From: Cladorhizidae sp. MBARI D1340-BT2
Taxonomy: Eukaryota > Porifera > Demospongiae > Poecilosclerida > Cladorhizidae
Assembly: GCA_028752905.1 (NCBI GenBank)
Contig: JAQNBH010000002.1
Location: 20,853,059 to 20,917,058, forward strand
Direction of reading: 5' to 3'
Length of the DNA: 64,000 bases
The notes under the pieces are model-generated. The model made no database searches, had not been told where the DNA came from, and saw only the letters and a program-made list of their open reading frames with translations. Below, piece after piece: positions 44,331 to 57,194 of the stretch (position 1 is the stretch's first letter; each line of letters opens with the position of its first letter). The translations under genes were made by a program, and so were the position numbers.

Positions 44331-46490
44331 CATAGATATGATGCACAGGAAGAATATTAGTGTAGATATGATGCACAGGGAGAATATTAGCGTAGATATA
44401 ATGCACAGGGAGAATATTACCATAGATATGATGCACAGGGAGAATATTAGCGTATATATGATGCACAGGGAGAATATTAGTGTAGATATGATGCACAGGG
44501 AGAATATTAGCGTATATATGATGCACAGGGAGAATATTAGCATAGATATGATGCACAGGGAGAATATTAGCGTAGATATGCACAGGGAGAATATTAGCAT
44601 AGATATCATGCACAGGGAGAATATTAGTGTAGATATGATGCATAGGGAGAATATTAGTGTAGATATGATGCACAGGGAGAATATTAGCGTAGATATCATG
44701 CACAGGGAGAATATTAGCGTATATATGATGCACAGGGAGAATATTAGTGTAGATATGATGCACAGGGAGAATATTAGCGTAGATATGATGCACAGGGAGA
44801 ATATTAGCAAAGATATAATGCACAGGGAGAATATTAGCGTAGATATGCACAGGGAGAATATTAGCAAAGATATAATGCACAGGGAGAATATTAGCGTAGA
44901 TATGCACAGGGAGAATATTAGCGTAGATATGATGCACAGGGAGAATATTAGCAAAGATATAATGCACAGGGAGAATATTAGTGTAGATATAATGCACAGG
45001 GAGAATATTAGCGTAGATATGATGCACAGGGAGAATATTAGCGTAGATATGATGCACAGGGAGAATATTAGCAAAGATATAATGCACAGGGAGAATATTA
45101 GTGTAGATATAATGCACAGGGAGAATATTAGTGTAGATATGATGCACAGGGAGAATATTAGTGTAGATATGATGCACAGGGAGAATATTAGTGTAGATAT
45201 GATGCACAGGGAGAATATTAGTGTAGATATAATGCACAGGGAGAATATTAGTGTAGATATGATGCACAGGGAGAATATTAGCGTAGATATGATGCACAGG
45301 GAGAATATTAGCGTAGATATGATGCACAGGGAGAATATTAGCATAGATATGATGCACATGGAGAATATTAGCGTAGATATGATGCACAGGGAGAATATTA
45401 GTGTAGATATGATGCACAGGGAGAATATTAGTGTAGATATGATGCACAGGGAGAATATTAGCGTAGATAATATTAGCGTAGATATGCACAGGGAGAATAT
45501 TAGCGTAGATATGCACAGGGAGAATATTAGCGTAGATATGCACAGGGAGAATATTAGTGTAGATATGATGCACAGGGAGAATATTAGTGTAGATATAATG
45601 CACAGGGAGAATATTAGTGTAGATATGATGCACAGGGAGAATATTAGCGTAGATATGATGCACAGGGAGAATATTAGCGTAGATATAATGCACAGGGCGA
45701 ATATAGTGTAGCACAGGGAGAATATTAGCGTAGATATAATGCACAGGGAGAATATTAGTGTAGATATGATGCACAGGGAGAATATTAGCGTAGATATAAT
45801 GCACAGGGCGAATATAGTGTAGCACAGGGAGAATATTAGCGTAGATATAATGCACAGGGAGAATATTAGTGTAGATATGATGCACAGGGAGAATATTAGC
45901 GTAGATATAATGCACAGGGAGAATATTAGTGTAGATATGATGCACAGGGAGAATATTAGCGTAGATATGATGCACAGGGAGAATATTAGCGTAGATATAA
46001 TGCACAGGGCGAATATAGTGTAGCACAGGGAGAATATTAGCGTAGATATAATGCACAGGGAGAATATTAGTGTAGATATGATGCACAGGGAGAATATTAG
46101 CGTAGATATAATGCACAGGGCGAATATAGTGTAGCACAGGGAGAATATTAGCGTAGATATAATGCACAGGGAGAATATTAGTGTAGATATGATGCACAGG
46201 GAGAATATTAGCGTAGATATGATGCACAGGGAGAATATTAGCGTAGATATGATGCACAGGGAGAATATTAGCATAGATATGATGCACATGGAGAATATTA
46301 GCGTAGATATGATGCACAGGGAGAATATTAGCGTAGATATGATGCACAGGGAGAATATTAGTGTAGATATGATGCACAGGGAGAATATTAGTGTAGATAT
46401 GATGCACAGGGAGAATATTAGTGTAGATATCATGCACAGTGAGAATATTAGCGTAGATATAATGCACAGGGAGAATATTAGTGTATAATG
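44331..46490. repeat. 30-bp minisatellite, about 72 units (2.15 kb)
   Basis: Unit 'gatatgatgcacagggagaa' + 'tattagcgta', with frequent C/T change in 'agcgta/agtgta' and variants 'gatataatg', 'gatatcatg', 'cacatggag'. Shorter units of 27, 21 and 15 nt occur. The plus strand is open from a non-repetitive ATG at 44191 to a stop at 45711 (506 codons, 'MHRENISVDM' repeated). The minus strand is open in two frames across the whole array (718 and 734 codons). There is no independent evidence that any is translated. Confidence 0.95.
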
Positions 46491-46837
46491 CACAGGGAGT
46501 GCCTTTCTTCGACTTTTTGTCATGTTCCTCTCTCCTTCATTAGAACGGGTGGTTACCAGGCACGCCCTCTGTTACCAAAGTGTTGCAGGTGAAGTAGTTC
46601 TCGTTATTTGCATGATTGAGATGTCGTCCTGAGCGAGGATAGCCTGAGGGCAGAGTTTCATGTTACACTTGCATTAATTATTGCCATTTAAGCACTGCTG
46701 GCAACATCCAGGTTGTGGAGCGATCTGAAAATAACGAATGCTGGTTCGTAGCAGTTTTAATTAATAGAAACGTAAGGAAATTATGAACAGTCAGCATCCT
46801 GTGTAGGGTGTGGTCTGACTACTGTAGGCCGAGCTTG

Positions 46838-46955
46838 TAGTAGAGAAAAGCTTGATATAGCACGTGCTCATCTCTAGTAGCATTCGGTTTTATTATAGTA
46901 GAGAAAAGCTTGATATGGCACGTGCTCATCTCTAGTAGCATTCGGTTTTATTGTA
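46838..46955. repeat. Tandem duplication of about 59 bp
   Basis: 'gtagagaaaagcttgatatg' + 'gcacgtgctcatctctagta' + 'gcattcggttttatt' occurs twice. Confidence 0.9.
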
Positions 46956-46959
46956 CCGT

Positions 46960-48860
46960 GTTAATATGATTCTAGCAACGTATGCACAGGCTCTAGGTAT
47001 CCATAGAGATGCTTACAAATCTAGAACTCAACACTAGCTCCACTTTATTTGAACCACTTGTAGTTTTTTTGTTGCAAGTGTAGTGAAATCATCTAGAATG
47101 CAGTTAAAGAGCCATCAATAAGAGATTAGAAAGTGAGTGAGTGTGTGTGTGTGTGTGCATGTGTGCATATGTGTATGTTCTCCGGGGTATTTGTGCTGGT
47201 GTGTCCTCTGTGGTTGGGGTTTGGGGGAAGGGATAGGGGGGGAGAGGAATGGGAAGGGGTATTGTTGTGGTGTGTGTGTGGGGAGGAGGGGAGAGTGGGG
47301 GGGGGGTGGGGGGGGGGGGGTGGGTGGGATAGGAGAAAACCACCACTGCCTGCCTACATACATTTGTTCATACATGTATAGAATACATTCATACATACAT
47401 ACATACATACATTGTATGTACATAATATACACCAAATACATACTATATACACATACTTACATGTATACACAAATATACACACACATTCAGGCATATATAT
47501 TCATACTTCTTAGAAGTACACATAAATACATACATGTATACACATATGTGCATACTTACACACACATATGTATGTACATAGCATGCATGCAGTTATGCAT
47601 GCACTCCCTCAGGTTCAGGTTCTCTGTTCCACATGTGAGGGAGGGAGGAGGGGGAGGTGTGTGAAATTATAGGGAGGGAGCGGCTGTGCTAGAGTTACAT
47701 GTACATGCTCTTATGTAAGTTAATTCCGAGGGGGTAGGGGGTGGGGGTGATTGCCCCCTGTGAGGGAAACCATCCATGTGAGTAGGATGAGCATGTGCGT
47801 GCCATGCCCATGTATCAAGCTATGACGGGTGATAGATTGCATTTTAATGTCGTTAGTGGGTCTGTCCTCTGAGTCTGATGTGATGCATGCACACACACAC
47901 ACACTCTCTCTCTCACACACACACACACATACAAATGAATGCACGCACATGCACGCACACACATGTGCATGCACACACACACATTGTACATACACAAATT
48001 AAGTGTCTCCAAATTCATTTTAGTGTTTATGGCAAATATATATAGACTTTCTACTTTGTGGTGTGTGTGTGTGTACTGTATGTGTGTGTGGTATATGTGT
48101 GTGTGTGTGTGTGTGTGGTGTGTGTGTGTACCATGCCATACCTAGCCATCACTGGAGGACAGGCTGTGCTCACCCCCTCATGTGCATACCAGCCTGGCAG
48201 GTGTAGCTGTTGCTAGTGGTTTTTTCTTGTTTTGTGGTATGTGCCAGCACATACATATTTACTTGGTAACTATTAGTAACCATGCAACGGGCAAGTGCAG
48301 TGCTGCACACCTGCCAGCTGCACTAGCCTGCAGCCTTCATGCACTAGCAAGGTTGGGAGGGTGAGCTTGGGATTGGGCAACTTTTGCACCCACTTACAGA
48401 TGGGCAGACTGGCTAATACCGGGGTTCAGTGAAGATGTATTGGGTAGGCTGATTTCTTGTGGTGCACCTGTGGCTACTCCAACCCCCAGCTGTAGCCCGA
48501 GAGTTTAGCACTAACCTACCCTTCTCCTTCCCATCCTGCCCGCCCACTCCCTCTTCCCCTTACCCCCTTCTCCTCTGCCCTTTCCTCCTCTTCCCCTCCT
48601 CCTTCTCACTCATCCCACCTCCACCCTCCTCCTCCAATCACCCCCCCCCCCCCCCCCCCCCCCCACCCCCCTACCTCCTACCTTTGGTAATTATGGTAGT
48701 ATACTGGAGGGGGGGGGGGGGGAGTTGGAGAGTTGGGTGTAGTCGTTTGTAAGGTCATGAACATAAGAGTGTCCTTAATAGTGTGTTGAGACTGATTTTA
48801 TTTTATTACATTTGAGATTCACCGATTCTAATACATATAGCAGTGCCTTAAAACGTTTAT
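46960..48860. other. Low-complexity region, no gene
   Basis: GT-rich (47130-47165), G-rich (47205-47330), TACA-rich (47370-47580), CA-rich (47885-47990), GT-rich (48055-48130), a CT-rich tract with a 25-nt C run (about 48520-48675) and a G run (48709-48722). Confidence 0.7.
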
Positions 48861-48867
48861 AGGTTGG

Positions 48868-49335
48868 ATGCCCATGTGCGAGGTATGCCCACGTGCGAGG
48901 GATGCCCACATGTGAGGGATGCCCATGTGCGAGTGTGAGGGATGCCCACATGTGAGGGATGCCCACATGCGAGGGATGCCCACATGCGAGTGTGAAGGAT
49001 GCCCACATGTGAGGGATGCCCACATGTGAGGGATGCCCACATGCGAGGGATGCCCACATGCGAGTGTGAAGGATGCCCACATGTGAGGGATGCCCACACG
49101 TGAGGGATGCCCACATGTGAGGGATGCCCACGTGAGAGGGATGCCCACATGTGAGGGATGCCCACGTGCGAAGGATGCCCATATGTGAGGGATGCCCATG
49201 TGCGAGGGATGCCCACATGTGAGGGATGCCCATGTGCGAGTGTGAGGGTTGCCCACATGTGAGGGATGCCCACGTGCGAGGGATTCCCACATGTGAGGGA
49301 TGCCCATGTGCGAGTGTGAGGGATGCCCACGTGCG
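48868..49335. repeat. 17-bp minisatellite, about 26 units
   Basis: Unit 'gatgcccacatgtgagg', with variants 'cacgtgcgagg', 'catgtgcgagtgtgagg'. No unit contains a stop in any minus-strand frame, so three overlapping minus-strand ORFs of 160-201 codons appear; these are artefacts of the repeat. Confidence 0.95.
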
Positions 49336-49339
49336 ACAC

Positions 49340-49890
49340 GTGCTGGCTGTGTACATGTTCTGCAGCTGTTCACCTTTCAACCTTCCATCTCTATAGCTAC
49401 GTAGTCCACTTGGCCATCCTTACCAAACAGAAATTGATGACGTGTGCACATGTACAGTGCTTGTTTAGACCTGCTTGGTGTTAGCGACCATTGCCTTGTT
49501 GACTGATGCTAGAAGCACCCAGTTTAACAACCAGTTTGGCCAGTATGTACAATATATTCCTTCTACGTTATATATACTTATACAGTACATGTATATATAC
49601 ATACATATGCACTTTATAATGTGGTATTTTTGATACAGGTTAAATGTTCGCAGGAAGTGAATTACATAAATAAAGATTGGTTGTGTTTGAAGATTGTATT
49701 CATGGATTGGGTAGCGGATAGTGGAAGTCACACCCTGCTCTGCCGCTCTTCTACCTCTTCACAGATCCATTACTTAACGACCACAAAACCCACTAGAATT
49801 AAATCCCTTGAAGTTATTTCCCATAAGGTGATTGTCTTAGTTGCCAGCCTCATTAGGCAGACATTTCCACTGGGTCTCTGCCTCTCTATG
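49340..49890. other. No gene recognised
   Basis: Short AT microsatellite pieces near 49565-49615. One plus-strand open stretch without recognisable content. Confidence 0.4.
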
Positions 49891-49894
49891 GACC

Positions 49895-50180
49895 TTGTTG
49901 TGCTCCCTGTCTCCCTGGTGATCCTTCCCCCCATGTCCAAAATGGTAGGAGCCCTGTCTCTCTGGTGAACCTTCCACCACCTCCATTTCCATAATGGTAG
50001 AGGCCCTGTCTCTTTGGTGAACCTTCTTCCACTATCTCCTTGTCCATAATGGTAGGGGCCCTGTCTCTCTGATGAACCTTCACCACCTCCATTTCCATAA
50101 TGGTAGGAGCCCTGTCTCTCTGGTGAACCTTCTTCTACTATCTCCTTGTCCATAATGTAGGGTCCCTGTCTCTCTGATTA
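49895..50180. repeat. Minisatellite of about 56-60 bp unit, about 5 copies
   Basis: Alternating forms of 'ccctgtctctctggtgaacc' + 'ttcttccactatctccttgt' + 'ccataatggtaggagc'. Confidence 0.85.
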
Positions 50181-50189
50181 GCCTCTCTT

Positions 50190-51050
50190 TGCATATGGTG
50201 TAATGGCAGCTGCTTATTGATAGTTTTCAACATACATACTAAATAGTTTTCCACTAGCAAATGTAGTGCTGAATTACATGTGCTTGTCCTAACTAGGTAT
50301 TTGGGAGGGCTTTTCTATCAGGGCTTAGAACTGTGTGTGTTTCTATGTTGTGGAACCTGCAGTGCATGTTAGAACAAGATGAGCTCTAGTCTCTGGCAGG
50401 ATTAGTAATTGTTGCTTACAGTTGGGTGTGTCAGAGGTGTACTGACCAATGGTTTGCTGAGTGTGGCCTGTGGCTGGTGAAGGTGTACTGTACAGATGCA
50501 AGTTCTAGCCTGGCAGAGGAAAGGCACTTCCACGCACATATATATACACTGCACAGACACAGTGTTTAATAGTGGTTGCTTACTGGCAGCTCTAAGCTGA
50601 AACTTGTGCAAAGGATTTTGACCTCAAGTGAGTGTGTGTGTGTGTGTGTGAAGTGTGTGTGTGAGTGAGTTATGTGTGAGGGTTGGGTGTGTGCGTGAGA
50701 GAGAGTGGTGTGTGGTATGGGGAGTGTGGGAGTGATATGGATGGGAGAGAGTGGTTAGTGTGTATGTGTGAGATGAGTGTGTGTGAGCCCTAGCCCTTAT
50801 GGGAGTGGTATACAGTATGTGTGTGAGTGGTGTGTGCGGGTGTCCTCCGTGAAGCTTGCCTGCCTCCAGGCTGTGCTGGTGTGTGTGTACGACTGTGAGC
50901 TGTGCCGGTGTGTGTGTAGACTGTGAGTTGGTTACAGTGTGAGTTATTTCGTGGAAAACCTTCATACTTAATACTGTTGAAGTTGTCTCGGCTTCTTGTT
51001 CCTCTGTTAGCTACAAAGTGTTGGCATGTTTTGTGAATACTCTTGCAATT
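50190..51050. other. No gene; GT-rich stretches
   Basis: 'gtgtgtgagtg'-type sequence over 50630-50960. Nothing coding recognised. Confidence 0.5.
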
Positions 51051-51054
51051 ATTA

Positions 51055-51358
51055 CGTTGCACACGTGCTACTCTGTGTTGATTGCACACATGCTACTCTG
51101 TGTTGATTGCACACATGCTACTCTGTGTTGATTGCACATGTGCTACTCTGTGTTGATTGCACATGTGCTACTCTGTAATGATTGCACACGTGCTACTCTG
51201 TGTTGATTGCACATGTGCTACTCTGTGTTGATTGCACACATGCTACTCTGTGTTGATTGCACACATGCTACTCTGTGTTGATTGCACACGTGCTTCTCTG
51301 TTTTGATTGCACACATGCTACTCTGTGTTGATTGCACACGTGCTACTCTGTGTTGATG
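51055..51358. repeat. 25-bp minisatellite, 12 units
   Basis: Unit 'gattgcacacatgctactct' + 'gtgtt'; variants are mostly C/T in 'cacacg/cacatg'. Confidence 0.95.
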
Positions 51359-51464
51359 CTACATGTATGTAAGTATGTATGTATGTACTCTGTGGCAATG
51401 GTAACCCTGACATCCAGAGGAGAGCACTTGGAAGTCCTATGTAACCTTAGCCCTGGCTAACTGT

Positions 51465-52340
51465 CCTAATCTGGTCCTAATCATGGTCCCAGTCCTAATC
51501 ATGGTCCCAGTCTTAATCATGGTCCCAGTCCTAATCATGGTCTCAGTCTTAATCATGGTCCCAGTCCTAATCATGGTCCTAGTCCTAATCATGGTCATAG
51601 TCCTAATCATGGTCCCAGTCCTAATCATGGTCCCCGTCCTAATGATGGTCTCAGTCCTAATCATGGTCCCAGTCCTAATCATGGTCCCAGTCCTAATCAT
51701 GGTCCCAGTCCTAATCATGGTCCCAGTCCTAATCATGGTCCCAGTCCTAATCATGGTCTCAGTCTTAATCATGGTCCCAGTCCTAATCATGGTCCTAGTC
51801 CTAATCATGGTCCCAGTCCTAATCATGGTCCCAGTCCTAATCATGGTCCCAGTCCTAATCATGGTCCTAGTCCTAATCATGGTCCCAGTCCTAATCATGG
51901 TCCCAGTCCTAATCATGGTCCCAGTCCTAATCATGGTCTCAGTCCTAATCATGGTCCCAGTCCTAATCATGGTCCCAGTCCTAATCATGGTCCCAGTCCT
52001 AATCATGGTCTCAGTCTTAATCATGGTCTCAGTCCTAATCATGGTCCCAGTCCTAATCATGGTCCCAGTCCTAATCATGGTCCCAGTCCTAATCATGGTC
52101 TCAGTCCTAATCATGGTCCCAGTCCTAATCATGGTCCCAGTCCTAATCATGGTCCCAGTCCTAATCATGGTCCCAGTCCTAATCATGGTCCCAGTCCTAA
52201 TCATGGTCCCAGTCCTGTGGTCTCAGTCCTAATCATGGTCCCAGTCCTAATCATGGTCCTTGTCCTAATCATGGTCCCAGTCCTAATCATGGTTCCAGTC
52301 CTAATCATGGTTCCAGTCCTAAACTTGGTCCCAGTCCCAA
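51465..52340. repeat. 18-bp minisatellite, about 48 units
   Basis: Unit 'catggtcccagtcctaat', with variants 'gtctcag', 'gtcctag', 'cttaat'. The unit is a multiple of three and lacks stops in one frame on each strand, which gives 249- and 255-codon repeats ('MVPVLI' and 'MIRTGT') without other coding evidence. Confidence 0.95.
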
Positions 52341-52344
52341 TCCT

Positions 52345-54095
52345 GCTCTCAGATCTAATCATGTTCCCAGTACTAAATCCTGGTCGTTTCTAATCCTGGT
52401 TCCAGTTGTAATTCTGGTCTGCGGCTTAACCCTGGTTCCAATCTTGATTGTGGCGTCGGCATCATACTGTACTGTTCATGAACTACAGTACATGTATGTC
52501 ATTTGTGGCAGTGAAGGAGGAGGTGATGAGGGGGGATGTGGTGATGGAGAGGTGGTTGACATAGCGATATTAGAGGTGGTTGACTGGTGATGGGGAGTTA
52601 GTACTGGAGAGGTGGTGATGGTGGATCTGGTGATGGGAGGGGTGATGAAGTTGATAATGCAGAGGTAGTGATGGGGTTGTATTGTGGAAGGTGGTGGTGG
52701 TGGAGATACACTGTATGTATAGTGCATGTGTGTGTTTGGTAGAATGCAAATTCAAGTTTTTAAAAGGTCGAATGATTTCGGTGTTAATTCTAGTCAAGTG
52801 GGACGAAAATTAAAGTATCGTAACACACGCACATGCTCTGTGTAAGGTCACGTGACTAACGGCAAGAGTCGAAGTGTCTTCATCATGGCTTGAGGACTCT
52901 ATCAGACCAGCACTGCTCATGTGCTAGCAACAGTATAAATATACACGACACTTGGACTACTTTTGTGCTTCTTTAGCTGACTGGCATTTAGGCCAAACAT
53001 TGTAGCGATCCCTCGTTCTTCTACGCCAGTGGGTGTGTCAGGCAGTGAATATCTCTCAGAGTGCCTTGCTCATCCTAAAACATTCACTGCCTTCAGCTAC
53101 AACTAGTTACAGTCTACGTATCTATGGCAACTCAGTTATTTGATCTTTTGTGTTTTTTTGTCAAAAATCAGTGGCGCTGTGGCTTGCTGCTCTAACCCTT
53201 GCCATTATGCAGCTTGTGTTGCTAGACAGGGCGAGTTATTTGTAGGTACAGTGTTGCTGTGCAGCTGGTATAGCTGCAGGTGTATTTTATCATGCAAGTT
53301 GTAGAGGTCTTTGGTGTATTGGCTACCAACAGCAGTCATGATTTATTTTCTAGTCGATATACTCACCTTCTCCCCCTCTCCCCCCTAAATTGATCAATAA
53401 CATGCACATATATATACACCGCACACACACACCGCACACAGATATATACTAAAGTCTGGTTGTTTAGCGCCTCTCAGCTGTTACATGCTGTTACATGCTG
53501 TTACATGTTGCTTTCATTTTCATTCTGGCTCGTCTTTGTCAAGTGCCCCGCGGTATTTTCTGTGAAGTGTAACAGCTCTGTGCGTGTGGCGCATCTATTA
53601 GCAGACGAGCACATGTGAGATCCACTGCTGCTCGTACTTGTGATGGCTCATGGCTGAAGCAGCGAGGCAGACTCTGCCTCGGAATGGTTCCCTGCTCTTT
53701 TTTCTTCTCTGGCTCATGCAATAGCTCCTCCCTTTTTAGCCTCGCCTAAAAATAATGAGCAATACTCTCGTACTGTAGGAGGAATGAATGAATATAGAAG
53801 CCATTTTGCAAGCACATATTCCCAGTTTTGCACTGTTAAGTAGTATATACTGCTAGACACTGTTTAGTACTGCTAGGCACTGTTTAGCGCTGTGTTTAGT
53901 ACTGTGTTTAGCACTGCTTGACACTGTTAGACACTGTTTAGTACTGTTAGACACTGTTTAGTACTGTGTTTGGCACTGTTAAGCACTGTTTAACATGGTT
54001 TGGTGCTGCTGGGTTTGAATACATGCTAGGGTGGGGGACTAAACAACAGAAAGTTACGACATTTACATGTAGTTACAAGGTGTTCATATGTAAAT
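52345..54095. other. No gene recognised
   Basis: Includes degenerate extensions of the 18-bp array (to about 52450), a 'ggtggtgatgg'-rich stretch (52500-52700), and degenerate repeats of 'actgtttagtactg' (53830-53995). Confidence 0.5.
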
Positions 54096-54099
54096 ACTC

Positions 54100-54412
54100 T
54101 GTGTCAGTCTAAGGAAGGTGTGTGTCAGTTAAGGGAGGTGTTTGTCAGTCTAAGGGAGGTGTGTGTCAGTCTAAGGGAGGTGTGTGTCAGTCTAAGGGAG
54201 GTGTGTGTCAGTCTAACGGATGTGTGTGTCAGTCTAAGGGAGGTACGTGCCAGTCTAAGGGAGGTGTGTGTCAGTCTAAGAGAACGTGCCAGTCTAAGGG
54301 AGGTGTGTGCCAGTCTAAGGGAGGTGTGTGTCAGTCTAAGGGAACGTGCCAGTCTAAGGGAGGTGTGTGCCAGTCTAATGGAGGTGTGTGCCAGTCTAAG
54401 GGAGGTGGTGAT
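54100..54412. repeat. 21-bp minisatellite, about 15 units
   Basis: Unit 'agtctaagggaggtgtgtgt' + 'c'. A shorter unit 'agtctaagggaacgtgcc' occurs twice. It is open in several frames on both strands for the same reason as the other arrays. Confidence 0.95.
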
Positions 54413-54419
54413 GTGGATT

Positions 54420-55070
54420 ATGTGTCCTTCTGTATGTAGACACAGACATACATGTATGTGCCTGTGGCCATTTACACTGCTATTCATCTGCTAGGTCTTT
54501 GAAGTGTGTGTCCACATATGCGTTGTGTGAGTGTGTTTGTGTGTGTGTGTGTCCACATGTGTGTCCACATATGCGTGGTGCATGTGGTGTGTGTGTGTGT
54601 GAGGGTGTGTGTGTGTACAGTTCTATCTGCAGGAATTCTAGACGGCAGAGTTTTTGTTGTTGCGTGGGGGTGGGTGGGGGTGATGTTTGATATGTCGGGA
54701 ACTATTTGCTTGCTCTGGCCAATTTTACAAGGCAATGCCCTTAAAAATAATAGTGGAAGGAGCTGAAATGAGTGATACTCGCTCTGGGGGGGGGGGGGGG
54801 GACTTCCCTTGCCCCTTCCTCTGGCTGAGGGCTTGCTGACCGAAAACCTCCAGTACGGGTAGCAATTGATATGTACAGGGTGCCAGAGTCATTCCACTCC
54901 TGTACTGCACTCTCCAATCTCTGTGCAAGGAGTTTCTACTTTTTCTATCCACTGTTTCTTGGGGAAGTGATATTGTCATGGAAGGTGAAGGCCAGTTCCG
55001 GCATATTTACAGGTCCTGCATTTGTCTCTTGGTGATAACCCTTTGTCCTCCGCTGCTTCCCCCTCAAGTC
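54420..55070. other. GT-rich and G-run sequence, no gene
   Basis: GT microsatellite pieces at 54520-54620 and a G run at 54786-54801. Confidence 0.5.
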
Positions 55071-55071
55071 C

Positions 55072-55372
55072 ATTGTGGAGCTCTTCCTTGTCTCTGCCAA
55101 GCACTGCATACCAGTGACTGCTAGGGAAGCAAGGTCCATTGGCTCCTTGTCTCTGCCAAGCACTGCAAACCAGTGACTACTAGGGAAGCAAGGTCCATTG
55201 GCTCCTTGTCTCCGCCAAGCACTGCATACCAGTGACTACTAGTGAAGCAAGGTCGATTGGCTCTTTGTCTCCGCCAAGCACTGCATACCAGTGACTACTA
55301 GGGAAGCAAGGTCCATTGGCTCCTTGTCTCTGCCAAGTATTGCATACCAGTGACTACTAGGGAAGCAAGTGG
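55072..55372. repeat. 59-bp minisatellite, about 5 units
   Basis: Unit 'ccttgtctctgccaagcact' + 'gcataccagtgactactagg' + 'gaagcaaggtccattggct'. Confidence 0.95.
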
Positions 55373-55564
55373 CTTCATCTGAAGCATACTACATACACGT
55401 ATGCAGCTTCTCGAACACACTAACACTTCATGAATCAGTTGGGGACTTTAATTACATGCATAGCCTGCTACACCCCCTGCCGTCTATCCCTAACATTTGA
55501 CAATGTCTATGCACTGGTGCTTGCTACAGCCACACCTGCTCGCCCTACAGGCGGCTTAAGGGAG

Positions 55565-55730
55565 CGCTGGGGGTGGTTGCTATGCGTGGAGGGGGTGGTT
55601 GCTATGCGTGGAGGGGGTGGTTGCTATGCATGGGTGGGGGTGGTTGCTATGCATGGAGGGGTGGTTGCTATGCATGGAGGGGGTGGTTGCTATGCATGGA
55701 GGGGGTGGTTGCTATGCATGGAGGGTGCTC
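55565..55730. repeat. 20-22-bp minisatellite, about 8 units
   Basis: Unit 'ggtggttgctatgcatggag' + 'gg'; early units read 'gcgtgg'. Confidence 0.9.
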
Positions 55731-55739
55731 ACCACATTC

Positions 55740-56560
55740 ATGTACTTGATACTGTAGTGTGTTCTCAAGGAACTCGTACTCATCATACGCATGTAGCACA
55801 GAGAGGAGGGATTTCTCGATAATTAACTTAAAGTTGCTCACTGGATGTTTCATCTAACCTTCATCAGGAAACATTCGATCACCATCGACTTTTATCATCA
55901 CTACCGGTGAAAAAAGTGTAATTGCATTCTGGTAATTCCTGATAAAGGCTAGAGCATCCTAGCCAGACACATGAAGGGAGCAAATTTAAGTTAATTATTA
56001 AGGAAGTTCCTGTACAGTATGTACATGTATGTAGTACTATGACTCAAACAATTCCATTTTATGATGTTTGCTGTGGTCATGTGCATCTGCACTGGAGATT
56101 TGTCACTTCCGAGAAAGATCAACAAAACCGCAGACGCGAAGAGCTGCCACGTCTGGCGGGACCTTGTGAAGTACTCCAGCAGCTGGCACAAATAGCTGAG
56201 AGGTTCTTTTAAACCCGCTCAATGCAATTGACTAGATCTACATATGAGAGGTCAATACACGTACATGTAGGTCAATTATAAGAAGCTACATGTACTGTAC
56301 ATAGATCCTTTTACTCAACTTCACCTGTAGACACAGTGGGTTTGCCAGGCCATATTCAGCAGCACAGTTTCTTGGGGAAGGAGAACATATTCCGACCCTC
56401 TTGGATCTGGAAGTTTCCAAAGGCAACCCCCACACTTCCCTTGGAGCTGGAAAACTTCTCCTCGCCTGTACCATAGAGTATCACAATCTCCTTTGCTGCT
56501 CCCGTGAGTAGAATCCTTCAAGAAGCACCAAGTGACTTGCTTCCTTATCCAGACAGGTTA
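55740..56560. other. No gene recognised
   Basis: Unique-looking sequence with short open stretches on the minus strand (56286-56521) that match nothing I know. Confidence 0.4.
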
Positions 56561-56569
56561 TGAAGACCG

Positions 56570-57085
56570 CCCCGCTCCGCATGGCGGCCAGTCATTCCCT
56601 CTAGCTGCAGCCAGGGGCATGCAGCACTGAGGCCCACACAGCGGCCAGTCATTCCGTCATTCCCTCTAGCTGCAGCCAGGGGCATGCAGCACTGAGGCCC
56701 GCATGGCGGCCAGTCATTCCCTCTAGCTGCAGCCAGGGCATGCAGCACTGAGGCCCGCATGGCGGCCAGTCATTCCCTCTAGCTGCAGCCAGGGCATGCA
56801 GCACTGAGGCCCACACGGCGGCCAGTCATTCCCTCTAGCTGCAGCCAGGGGCATGCAGCACTGAGGCCCGCATGGCGGCCAGTCATTCCCTCTAGCTGCA
56901 GCCAGGGCATGCAGCACTGAGGCCCGCACGGCGGCCAGTCATTCCCTCTAGCTGCAGCCAGGGGCATGCAGTACTGAGGCCCGCACGGCGGCCAGTCATT
57001 CCCTCTAGCTGCAGCCAGGGGCGTGCAGCACTGAGGCGTGCATGGGGGCCAGTCATTCCCTCTAGCTGCAGCCGGGGGCATGCGG
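56570..57085. repeat. 57-58-bp minisatellite, about 9 units
   Basis: Unit 'cagtcattccctctagctgc' + 'agccaggggcatgcagcact' + 'gaggcccgcatggcggc'. GC-rich relative to its surroundings. One unit carries a 9-bp internal duplication ('cattccgtcattcc', 56650-56663). Confidence 0.95.
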
Positions 57086-57194
57086 TGTTCTATGAACAAG
57101 CTCTTGTTAGGAAGTGTAAGGGGACACAAAGCACTCGCTCCTTTCCCTTTCTCTTCCTGTCTCTCCTGTACCCTTGTCTTGCATGGCTGCATGT

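Noticed and set aside
44191..46523. Three long ORFs (506, 718, 734 codons) as separate genes
   Set aside because: They overlap on both strands and arise from a stop-free 30-bp unit. Reported as a repeat with a coding question, not as genes.
48775..49380. Overlapping minus-strand ORFs encoding 'HPSHVGIPHMWAS' repeats
   Set aside because: A 17-bp unit without stops in any frame opens all three frames; no coding evidence.
49621..50153. Protein with 'ERQGSYHYGNGG'-like repeats on the minus strand
   Set aside because: The frame follows a 56-60-bp minisatellite and its repeats fall in different frames, so coding is unlikely.
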